Origin: SAR116 cluster bacterium
Lineage (GTDB): Bacteria; Pseudomonadota; Alphaproteobacteria; Puniceispirillales; Puniceispirillaceae
NCBI GenBank assembly: GCA_002683535.1
Contig: NYTO01000096.1
Span: 3,790 to 16,828, forward strand
Reading direction: 5' to 3'
Length of the DNA: 13,039 nt
The notes below the pieces were generated by a model. It did not search any database and had not been told where the DNA came from. It saw only the letters and a program-made list of their open reading frames with translations. Below are positions 6,808-13,039 of this stretch, piece by piece; within the stretch, counting starts at the first letter, position 1; each line of letters opens with the position of its first letter. The translations under genes were made by a program, and so were the position numbers.

Positions 6808-7791
6808 CTATGGAGCCAGGATAATTTTCGGTGACGCCACTTTATGAGCCCTGAGATCGGAAAAAGCTGCCGCGCCATCTTTGAGGTCACGCATCTCTAT
6901 CCAGTCCAATGAGCCAAGGTCACCATTGAAGATTGCCGCCGCAGTGTTTTGGAAATCTTCGGGCGTGTAGGTATAAGTGCCCATAAAGGTAATTTCCTGC
7001 AATGTCAGGCGCCGTGGATCGATGCCGCCGCTTGCTTCTCCAAGGCCGATATGCATGATGACCCCGCCCGGACGGGCATATTGGCAGGCCAGCGTGCGGC
7101 TTGAAGAATAACCGACAGCATCAATTACGATATCGAACTGGCCATTTGGATCCAGTTGATCAGGTTCAATGGCCCGGTGTTCACCCGCTTGCTCGACGAT
7201 TGCCCGGCGATCAGCATTCGGCTCAAGGATCACAGTGTCCTTAACGCCAAAATTTGCGAGGCTGAGGGCACTGCCAAGACCGATAGCCCCGCCGCCTATC
7301 ACCAGCGCTGACGCGCCATGCGTTGAAACAAGGCTGGTCGCCAGGCGCGAGGCATGCCAGCCACACGCGATCGGTTCGGCCAGGGCTGCCTTTTCGAAAG
7401 ACACATGATCAGGAATCTTGATAACATTTGTTTCTGGTATTGATAGCCATTGGGCAAAGGCCCCTTCACGTGGCGGCATGGAAATTATCTGGCGGTTAGC
7501 ACAGAGATTGCCACGACCAGAGACACAGTCAGCGCAGGTGCCACATGTGACCAGTGGATTGATAGTCACACGCTCGGCGTCTCGTTCGCCACCGGATATT
7601 GTCCCAGCCGCTTCATGACCCAGAATGAGTGGCGCTGGACGGCGCTCATCATGTCCAAGATAGGCGTGCATATCGGAACCACAGATACCGCATGCCTCGA
7701 CGCGGATAAGGAGTTCACCATCCTGTGGAACCGGATCTGGCGCGTCCCGAAACTCCAAAGTTTCGGGGCCATCATAAATAAGAGCCTTCAT
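6808..7791 (-). CDS. hpsP: Zinc medium-chain dehydrogenase, probable DHPS 2-dehydrogenase
   Basis: This 327-residue NAD(P)-dependent alcohol dehydrogenase belongs to the zinc-containing MDR family (sorbitol/threonine dehydrogenase-like). The catalytic zinc site is seen in CGICGSD (Cys37) and GHE (His59-Glu60). The structural zinc site is complete, with Cys83, Cys86, Cys89 and Cys97. The Rossmann motif GGGAIGLG is at 166-173, and an acidic Glu190 at the end of the next strand favours NAD over NADP. In hps clusters two dehydrogenases, HpsO and HpsP, interconvert the DHPS enantiomers through a 2-keto intermediate; this gene fits one of them. The letter P follows gene order and memory of those clusters and could be swapped with O. 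Its ATG overlaps the preceding stop by 4 bases, with GGGGGA upstream. Confidence 0.8.
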   Translation of the reverse strand: MKALIYDGPETLEFRDAPDPVPQDGELLIRVEACGICGSDMHAYLGHDERRPAPLILGHEAAGTISGGERDAERVTINPLVTCGTCADCVSGRGNLCANRQIISMPPREGAFAQWLSIPETNVIKIPDHVSFEKAALAEPIACGWHASRLATSLVSTHGASALVIGGGAIGLGSALSLANFGVKDTVILEPNADRRAIVEQAGEHRAIEPDQLDPNGQFDIVIDAVGYSSSRTLACQYARPGGVIMHIGLGEASGGIDPRRLTLQEITFMGTYTYTPEDFQNTAAAIFNGDLGSLDWIEMRDLKDGAAAFSDLRAHKVASPKIILAP

Positions 7792-8549
7792 TTTGCCGTG
7801 AATCCCCCATCAACCATCAGCACCTGGCCTGTCACATAGCTTGACGCATCAGAACACAGAAACAGCAGAGGCCCGTCCAAATCCTCGAGCGCCCCATTTC
7901 TATTCACACATGTTTGCCCAGCGTTACGTGCTGCCCTGTCATTATCAGCAAACACCGCAGCGGTAAGCTCGGTGGGAAAGAAGCCGGGGCCAATGGCATT
8001 GGCCATAATACCATGCTGTGACCAGGCTTCAGCCATTGCGCGGGTAAGCTGTGCAATGGCGCCTTTGGTTGCGCCATAGGCTATGCCACCAGGAAAGGCG
8101 CGAAATGTTTGCAGCGAGGCAAAATTTACAATCCTGCCCCACCCCTTGGCCTGCATGTGGGGTGCCAGCGCCTGACTGAGAAAGAAGGGCGCTGATAAAT
8201 TGAGGGCAATAGTCGTGTCCCAGCCCGCAGCAGTCACTTCGTTGGCGGTTTGACGTAGATTGACCCCGGCAGCGTGAACAATTATATCAGGTGCACCAAA
8301 GGGCGTGCAAATTGCGGATTTAAGTTCGTCCAAATTCTCTCGATCAGCAACATCTGCAACGACAAACGCTGCGTTGTCTCCGCCTGCAGCTTGCCATTGC
8401 GCCAAACGCGACCGACGACGCGCCACACCCACAACCTGCGCGCCAGCTGCCAGGAGAGTGTCTGCGGCCCTTAATCCAAGGCCGGAACTGGCACCGGTAA
8501 CACAAGCAATTTTGCCAGTCAGGTCAAAGAGGCCGATAGGGTTAGTCAT
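7788..8549 (-). CDS. hpsO: Short-chain dehydrogenase, probable DHPS 2-dehydrogenase
   Basis: This 253-residue classical SDR has all expected motifs: the nucleotide-binding TGASSGLG at 18-25, HAAG at 92-95, a structural Asn117, catalytic Ser145, and the Tyr158-x3-Lys162 pair. The C-terminal VDGG segment is also standard. Arginines after the second strand (about 44-48) could favour NADP, but this is weak. It probably oxidises or reduces the 2-hydroxyl of DHPS, working with the adjacent zinc dehydrogenase so that both enantiomers reach HpsN. Oxidation of sulfolactate to sulfopyruvate is an alternative role, because no dedicated sulfolactate dehydrogenase is seen nearby. Its start overlaps the end of hpsN by 8 bases and has no obvious Shine-Dalgarno, pointing to translational coupling. 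Confidence 0.8.
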   Translation of the reverse strand: MTNPIGLFDLTGKIACVTGASSGLGLRAADTLLAAGAQVVGVARRRSRLAQWQAAGGDNAAFVVADVADRENLDELKSAICTPFGAPDIIVHAAGVNLRQTANEVTAAGWDTTIALNLSAPFFLSQALAPHMQAKGWGRIVNFASLQTFRAFPGGIAYGATKGAIAQLTRAMAEAWSQHGIMANAIGPGFFPTELTAAVFADNDRAARNAGQTCVNRNGALEDLDGPLLFLCSDASSYVTGQVLMVDGGFTAK

Positions 8550-9849
8550 TTGCTGTCAGATCGAAGACTTCATCAGGAAAATATTTTGCAAGCCTGACAT
8601 CGGCTGCACGGGCGTGGCCTTCCATACCTTCAAGACGTGAAATGCGAGCCGTTGCTTCGGCGACCTGTTTTGCGCCGTCGCGGGGGGATTTCTGCCAGGT
8701 CACAATTTTCATGTATTTATGAACTGACAGCCCACCGGTATATCGCGCCGCACCGGATGTTGGCAGGACGTGGTTGGTGCCTGACGCCTTGTCTCCATAT
8801 GAGACTGTTGTCTCTTCACCAAGGAACAGCGAGCCATAGCATGTCAGGCGGTCCAGCCACCAGTCCAGATCTTCGGCCTGAACCGTCAAATGCTCTGGTG
8901 CGTATTCGTCGGATGTGGCCGCCATTTCCTCGCGGTCTGAGCAAAGAATTACCTCGGCATAATCGCGCCATGCCGCTGCCGCATTGTCACGATTTGTTTC
9001 AGGCAGATTGTCGATCAGGGTTGGCACCAGCTCCATGACTTTTTCAGCCAGTGGCCGATCATCGGTCACCAGCCAGACGGGCGAGTTGTAGCCATGTTCA
9101 GCTTGCGACACCAGATCAGTGGCCACAATCATGGCGTCGGCTTTCGCATCAGCCAGAATGAGACTGTCCGTGGGGCCGGCAATCATGTCGATGCCAACGC
9201 GGCCAAAGAGAATTCTCTTGGCTTCCGCAACAAACTGGTTGCCGGGGCCGACAAGGATATTGGCCTCTGGCATGCCAAACAGTCCGAAGGTCATTGAGGC
9301 GATGCCTTGAACGCCACCCATGGCCATGATCTTGTCGGCGCCGCAAATATGGGCTGCAAATACAATGGCCGGAGCAATACCTACGCCTGGACGTGGCGGG
9401 GAACATGCGATAATCGATTCGCACCCGGCCACCTTGGCTGTGGTTACGGTCATTACCGCGCTGGCGATATGGCTGTAACGGCCACCAGGAATATAGCAAC
9501 CGGCAGCGCTGACCGGAATGGCGCGCTGGCCAGCAACAAGGCCGGGAACGACTTCAAACTCTATATCGGCAATGGTTTTTTTCTGCTGCTCGGCAAATCG
9601 GCGGACATTGTCGTGTGAAAAGCGGATGTCATCCTTTACCTTTTCAGGCACCAGCTTGCACGCCGCATCAATTTCCTCCTGCGTCAGAATGATGTTGCCT
9701 TCATACTTGTCGAACTTCGCCGCATATTCCAGCGCGACAGCGTCACCGCCAGCTTCAATATCATTCAGGATTTTCTGAACCGTCGCCGAGACATCCGACG
9801 CGCCGGTTGTAGATGTGCGATTTGACTCTTTCAGATATATGCGTGTCAT
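8542..9849 (-). CDS. hpsN: DHPS 3-dehydrogenase, histidinol-dehydrogenase family
   Basis: This 435-residue protein is a histidinol dehydrogenase homologue. The zinc ligands and catalytic pair known from HisD are all retained: Gln249 and His252 in VSQAEHG, Glu319-His320 in APEHL, Asp353 in GDKASGTNHVLPT, and His412 near the C-terminus. In this operon it is unlikely to make histidine: it sits with a TRAP transporter, two dehydrogenases and sulfopyruvate decarboxylase, the context of HpsN, which oxidises (R)-2,3-dihydroxypropane-1-sulfonate to (R)-sulfolactate in two NAD-dependent steps. The C-terminal block TGGLSVHKYMKIVTWQ (371-386) is of the type I associate with catabolic paralogues rather than with true HisD. 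It starts 12 bases after the large-permease stop (AGGG ahead of the ATG) and overlaps hpsO by 8 bases. The exact substrate rests on context. Confidence 0.87.
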   Translation of the reverse strand: MTRIYLKESNRTSTTGASDVSATVQKILNDIEAGGDAVALEYAAKFDKYEGNIILTQEEIDAACKLVPEKVKDDIRFSHDNVRRFAEQQKKTIADIEFEVVPGLVAGQRAIPVSAAGCYIPGGRYSHIASAVMTVTTAKVAGCESIIACSPPRPGVGIAPAIVFAAHICGADKIMAMGGVQGIASMTFGLFGMPEANILVGPGNQFVAEAKRILFGRVGIDMIAGPTDSLILADAKADAMIVATDLVSQAEHGYNSPVWLVTDDRPLAEKVMELVPTLIDNLPETNRDNAAAAWRDYAEVILCSDREEMAATSDEYAPEHLTVQAEDLDWWLDRLTCYGSLFLGEETTVSYGDKASGTNHVLPTSGAARYTGGLSVHKYMKIVTWQKSPRDGAKQVAEATARISRLEGMEGHARAADVRLAKYFPDEVFDLTAND

Positions 9850-9861
9850 AGTCTGGGAACC

Positions 9862-11190
9862 CTATTGGTAAATTTCAGGTAATAAACTTGTCGAAATTGC
9901 TGGCACGAATGCAATCAGCAGCACCACGACAAGCATGCAGAGGACAAAAGGTACGGCGCGCGCTGCTATTCTCAAAATTGACTCGCCGGTAATGCCCGAT
10001 ACTACAAACAGGTTCAGCCCCAATGGCGGCGTGATAAATCCAACGCCAAGAGCCGTGATCATCATTACACAAAACTGGATCTCATTCATGCCGATATTAT
10101 CGGCAAGCGGCTTGAGAATAGGCGCAAGAATAACAATGTTTGGCGTCGTTTCCATGACGCATCCAGCCGCTATCAGAATGCCAATCATCATCAGGATCAG
10201 CAGATATGGATCATCTGTGAGCGAGGTCGCTGCGCCAACAAACCCCTGTGGCACTCCCATGATTGCAAGCGCTTGAGCCAGCGGCAGCGAAAACGCGATG
10301 ATGGGAAGAATGACACCGTTAACCTTGGCCGAGCTGACCAGCATTGCCGGAAAGTCGGATAGTTTCAACGTTCCCAGAATGAAGCCGATGATAATGGTTA
10401 CAATAACAGCTGTTGCACCAGCTTCGGTCGGGGTCAGCCGTCCGGAAAAAATGCCATAGAAAATGATCCCCGGAACAACGAATGCGTACCATCCCGATTT
10501 TACAGACGCCACAAGTCTGGCAAACCATTCGGAAAAGCTGATCAGGCTGCCCTGTTCATAGGCATGAATGCGGTTCATGACGATGTTCGTCACCAGGATT
10601 GCTGTCAGGATCGCAAGTCCCGGAATGACGGCGGCCAGGAACAAGGTTGATGCCGATATGCCAAGCACAAGGCCGATGACGATATAGGCAATCGAAGGGG
10701 GGATTAGGATACCGGTACAGGCTCCCGCCGCAACAAGTGCGCAGGCATATGGGCGTGAATACCCAGACTCGACAAGTCTGGCAATTGTCATTCGTCCGAC
10801 GGCCGCCGCCCCTGCTGCATCAGAGCCAGAGATGGCGGAAAACATGCCACAAACCAGAACAGTGGCCGATCCAAATCCGCCTTTGGCCCAGCAGGTCAAC
10901 GCTTCGGCAACATCAAGAAACTTGCGTGACAGCCCCGCGCGGACAAGAACATCTCCTGTCAGGATGAAAAGTGGCACAGCTGTTAGGGCGAATGCATCAA
11001 TGCCGTCGAACAAACTCTCACCAACAAGGCTGAGAGGCAGATCACCGGACATCAGCAACATGGTGATTGCAGCTGCACCAATGGCTGCCCAGACGGGAAT
11101 CGCCAGAGCGATCAGACCAACAAACATGATGACTGGAAGATAAAAATCCCAGCCGAGTTCTACTGTCTGATTAAGTGTGTTCCAGAGCAT
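9862..11190 (-). CDS. hpsM: TRAP transporter large permease, probable DHPS uptake
   Basis: This 442-residue polytopic inner-membrane protein is a DctM-family ion-coupled permease. Visible signatures include LFILTGDVLVRAGLSRKFLDVAEAL (about 75-99), the SGSDAAGAAAVGRM block (about 120-133), GILIPPSIAYIVIG (about 158-171), LTPTEAGATAVIV (about 251-263) and GVGFITPPLGLNLFV near the C-terminus. The ATG at 11190 is taken as the start; a TTG six bases upstream is possible, and neither has a strong Shine-Dalgarno. It follows the small-permease stop by 11 bases and is followed by hpsN after 12. The substrate, DHPS, is inferred from the catabolic genes in the same operon. The K, L, M lettering follows gene order and is less certain than the subunit type. 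Confidence 0.9.
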   Translation of the reverse strand: MLWNTLNQTVELGWDFYLPVIMFVGLIALAIPVWAAIGAAAITMLLMSGDLPLSLVGESLFDGIDAFALTAVPLFILTGDVLVRAGLSRKFLDVAEALTCWAKGGFGSATVLVCGMFSAISGSDAAGAAAVGRMTIARLVESGYSRPYACALVAAGACTGILIPPSIAYIVIGLVLGISASTLFLAAVIPGLAILTAILVTNIVMNRIHAYEQGSLISFSEWFARLVASVKSGWYAFVVPGIIFYGIFSGRLTPTEAGATAVIVTIIIGFILGTLKLSDFPAMLVSSAKVNGVILPIIAFSLPLAQALAIMGVPQGFVGAATSLTDDPYLLILMMIGILIAAGCVMETTPNIVILAPILKPLADNIGMNEIQFCVMMITALGVGFITPPLGLNLFVVSGITGESILRIAARAVPFVLCMLVVVLLIAFVPAISTSLLPEIYQ

Positions 11191-11201
11191 CGCCAAATCA
11201 C

Positions 11202-11714
11202 TCAGTCAAAAAGTTTATTGCCTTCATAGACGGGCGTGCCGTTACGAAGGCTGTTGATGTCATTGCGGAGCGACTGCAAAAGGCGCCACACCATAAGCGC
11301 AAATCCAATGGGAACAGCCATGAGGAACCACACCATGGACACTCTGAGGCCATGACTGACTGATCCGAATTTGGCAGAAACCAGAACAGTTTCAAATGAC
11401 CAGTAGAGGGCGATGACAGCCACGCCCATCATCATCAGGTCACCAAAAATATATGTCAGCGTCCTGGCGCGCGGCCCGAGGTAGTTCAACAGGACGTCAA
11501 TCCGAATATGCGCACGGTCCCTGACAGCGGCTGCGGCACCAATCCAGGCAAGATAGATAAAGGAATAGCGTACGATTTCTTCGCCCCATATTGATGAATA
11601 GGCAAAGACCTCGCGGCGCAATACTTCCACGGCCATGGTCGTTACAAGCATCACGTAAAAGATCAAAAGCAACCAGCGTTCGGCATTCTGGTCTATGAGG
11701 CGCAGCGCGTTCAT
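11202..11714 (-). CDS. hpsL: TRAP transporter small permease, probable DHPS uptake
   Basis: This DctQ-family inner-membrane protein of 170 residues has four hydrophobic segments at about residues 15-33, 48-66, 86-107 and 126-147. The family pattern EVLRREVFAYSSIWGEEIVRYSFIYLAWIGAA (about 31-62), with its Trp-Gly-Glu-Glu helix, is clear, as is the following RDRAHIRIDVL block. An in-frame GTG at 11744 would add ten residues, but the ATG at 11714 is preferred because it has AAGGGA seven bases ahead. It pairs with the large permease encoded immediately downstream and the binding protein encoded upstream. A 170-base spacer containing a hairpin separates it from the binding-protein gene. Confidence 0.9.
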   Translation of the reverse strand: MNALRLIDQNAERWLLLIFYVMLVTTMAVEVLRREVFAYSSIWGEEIVRYSFIYLAWIGAAAAVRDRAHIRIDVLLNYLGPRARTLTYIFGDLMMMGVAVIALYWSFETVLVSAKFGSVSHGLRVSMVWFLMAVPIGFALMVWRLLQSLRNDINSLRNGTPVYEGNKLFD

Positions 11715-11721
11715 GGATATA

Positions 11722-11727
11722 TCCCTT
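11722..11727 (-). promoter_or_regulatory. Ribosome binding site deciding the small-permease start
   Basis: AAGGGA on the minus strand lies seven bases before the ATG at 11714. No comparable site precedes the in-frame GTG at 11744, so the shorter protein is preferred. Confidence 0.6.
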
Positions 11728-11737
11728 CGAGGGTGTC

Positions 11738-11755
11738 TTGCCACTGAATTGGCAA
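11738..11755 (-). other. Short inverted repeat in the small-permease leader
   Basis: TTGCCA and TGGCAA, separated by six bases, form a perfect six-base inverted repeat about 25 bases upstream of the permease start. It could be a small RNA hairpin in the leader or a dyad operator, or could be chance; nothing else in the sequence decides. Confidence 0.25.
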
Positions 11756-11836
11756 TTTCGTTCTAGAGGGGCGCCGTAGATAATTTTTCACCAGTCTGGT
11801 CTGCATGATGGTCGTTTAGCCCAGTTGGTAAAACTG

Positions 11837-11877
11837 AAAAAAGGAAGTGGTGGGCACAAACCGAATTCGTGCCCACC
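11837..11877 (-). terminator. Hairpin and T-tract after the binding-protein gene (attenuator)
   Basis: On the minus strand a perfect 9-bp GC-rich stem (11877-11869 with 11857-11849) encloses an 11-base loop. Six bases later comes a run of six T residues (11842-11837). It starts 8 bases after the binding-protein stop. Because the permease and enzyme genes continue on the same strand, it most likely acts as a partial terminator and 3'-end stabiliser, giving more binding protein than permease, rather than as the operon end. An independent promoter in 11760-11836 is the alternative. Confidence 0.75.
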
Positions 11878-11884
11878 TTTGATC

Positions 11885-13039
11885 TTAGGCGTCGTGTACG
11901 TAGTACTTGCCTTGGGTGTTTGCGGCGTCTTCCAATTTGCCGAATTTGGCCATTGAACCCGCAAGATCCTTCTTGAAGGAATCCCACTCAGAGCGCTGAT
12001 AGCCGCCAGCAGCTTTCCACTCAGCAAGCTGATCATCGCTGAGAGAGTGGAACTGAACCCCTGACTTGGCAAGCTCGGACATCGCGTAGCCACGAGCAGC
12101 AGGCACTTTTGCAAGGTTCATATGACCGGTCATCTCAGACCCCCACATCACACCTTCCTGCACGTCTGATGGCAGGCTGTTGAACCATTCGAGGTTACAG
12201 GAATAAACCTGACTGTCCGGAACGGCCTGTGTGAATGTGACGTGGCTCAGGATATCCTTGAAACCAAATACATACAGTGCACCAACGGACGGATCCAAAG
12301 CGTCAGCAACACCCTGCTTGATGGCTGAAGGTGTTTCACCCCAGGCCACAGGTGTCGGGTTGGCCCCAACCATCCGGTAATATTGCTGAAGCATCTTCGA
12401 TCCAGGGACGCGGAACTTCACACCGGACAGATCGCCAGGCGTGATAACTGCTCCGGCACCACCTTTACGAACCGCAACGACCCGAGGGTCAATGTTGACG
12501 TAGAACAGAGCCTTGAAACCGTTCTGCTCAACTTTCGGGTGAACTTCCTTGTTCCAGAAGTCAGAATGTACCAGATTTGTGAAGCGCTGGTTCGAGCCGC
12601 ACAGGTAAGGCATGTTGATCAGGTCAACCGTCGAGGCAAATGGCGCAAAGTTGGACAGTGAATGCTGGGCAGCCTGGATGGTGCCCGACTGAACTTTCTG
12701 CACAAGCGCGCCACCAGCGCCGAGCTGGCCGCCGGGTGCAAGCTTTACATAAACTTTACCATTCGTTCCGTTTTGGATGTTTTCTTTCAGATCCAGCTGC
12801 AGAATCGGGTAGCTGCGCGATGCGCCGAGCACATATGCTGTAGCAACTGTCATCACGTGATCAGCTGCGTTTTCGCGCTCCTTCTCTTCGGCGGCTGTTT
12901 GTGCAATGGCCTCTTTCGACCACAGCATGCCGTTGGCTCCAACGATAAGCGCTGCCGTGAAACTGCCGCCCGCGGCAAGTTTCAAGAAGTTGCGCCGCTC
13001 AAGGGACTTCAGTTCTTTTGTGTCGTTATTCAATTTCTT
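11885..13039 (-). CDS. hpsK: Tat-exported TRAP substrate-binding protein, probable DHPS uptake (start outside window)
   Basis: This DctP-type periplasmic binding protein is the first visible gene of the sulfonate operon. The frame remains open to the right edge, where only a TTG (13033) could start it, so the true start probably lies just beyond. About 384 residues are present. A twin-arginine signal is clear: LERRNFLKLAAGG, a hydrophobic stretch, then a likely cleavage near AIAQ, about 45 residues in. The mature protein has the DctP features VDLINMPYLCGSNQRF and GVKFRV, whose Arg (about 208 from the TTG) occupies the ligand-binding arginine position, then GANPTPVAWGETPSAIKQG. Tat export implies folding before export. 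DHPS as ligand is inferred from the operon. The hairpin after the stop suggests higher expression than the permeases. Confidence 0.9.
   Translation of the reverse strand, partial: KKLNNDTKELKSLERRNFLKLAAGGSFTAALIVGANGMLWSKEAIAQTAAEEKERENAADHVMTVATAYVLGASRSYPILQLDLKENIQNGTNGKVYVKLAPGGQLGAGGALVQKVQSGTIQAAQHSLSNFAPFASTVDLINMPYLCGSNQRFTNLVHSDFWNKEVHPKVEQNGFKALFYVNIDPRVVAVRKGGAGAVITPGDLSGVKFRVPGSKMLQQYYRMVGANPTPVAWGETPSAIKQGVADALDPSVGALYVFGFKDILSHVTFTQAVPDSQVYSCNLEWFNSLPSDVQEGVMWGSEMTGHMNLAKVPAARGYAMSELAKSGVQFHSLSDDQLAEWKAAGGYQRSEWDSFKKDLAGSMAKFGKLEDAANTQGKYYVHDA

Noticed and set aside
6726-6890. Longer N-terminus for comD starting inside the preceding dehydrogenase gene
   Set aside because: The extension is basic, unlike ComD, overlaps hpsP by 83 bases, and the ATG at 6725 has its own purine-rich binding site and gives the family length.
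1-13039. CRISPR arrays, tRNA/rRNA genes, insertion sequences or attachment sites
   Set aside because: No regularly spaced repeats, cloverleaf-like sequence, transposase-like protein or flanking long repeat was seen when reading both strands.

Overview
The window looks like chromosomal DNA of a free-living marine alphaproteobacterium. The reasons are two complete TRAP-type (tripartite, periplasmic-binding) transporters, a di-heme MauG/cytochrome c peroxidase-type protein, and an operon that closely matches the algal-sulfonate catabolic genes (hps and com) known from Ruegeria pomeroyi and relatives. Hand counts on sampled lines give roughly 50-60% GC. A Roseobacter or SAR116-type host is an inference; no taxonomic marker gene is present.

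Left part, plus strand (1-3554): the 3' end of a YdhF-like aldo/keto reductase is followed by a TRAP transporter in the order small permease (DctQ), large permease (DctM), Sec-exported binding protein (DctP). It closes with a strong rho-independent terminator. Its substrate cannot be read from the sequence.

Middle (3559-5570): a secreted Sel1-repeat protein on the minus strand and a periplasmic di-heme cytochrome on the plus strand diverge, with their 5' coding ends overlapping by 15 bases. The cytochrome gene is joined by a 4-base stop/start overlap to a 61-residue protein of unknown function.

Right part, minus strand (5606-13039, read right to left): one operon of eight genes. It encodes a Tat-exported TRAP binding protein (start beyond the window edge), small permease, large permease, a histidinol-dehydrogenase homologue (HpsN-like), a short-chain dehydrogenase (HpsO-like), a zinc medium-chain dehydrogenase (HpsP-like) and the two halves of a thiamine-diphosphate sulfopyruvate decarboxylase (ComD, ComE). 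It ends in a rho-independent terminator. Together these fit uptake of 2,3-dihydroxypropane-1-sulfonate (DHPS), interconversion of its enantiomers through a 2-keto intermediate (HpsO/HpsP), oxidation of (R)-DHPS to sulfolactate (HpsN), and decarboxylation of sulfopyruvate to sulfoacetaldehyde (ComDE). A dedicated sulfolactate dehydrogenase and the desulfonating enzyme Xsc are not in the window. A hairpin with a T-tract directly after the binding-protein gene probably lowers expression of everything downstream.

No tRNA, rRNA, CRISPR array or insertion sequence was found, and no gene-free stretch exceeds about 170 bases.
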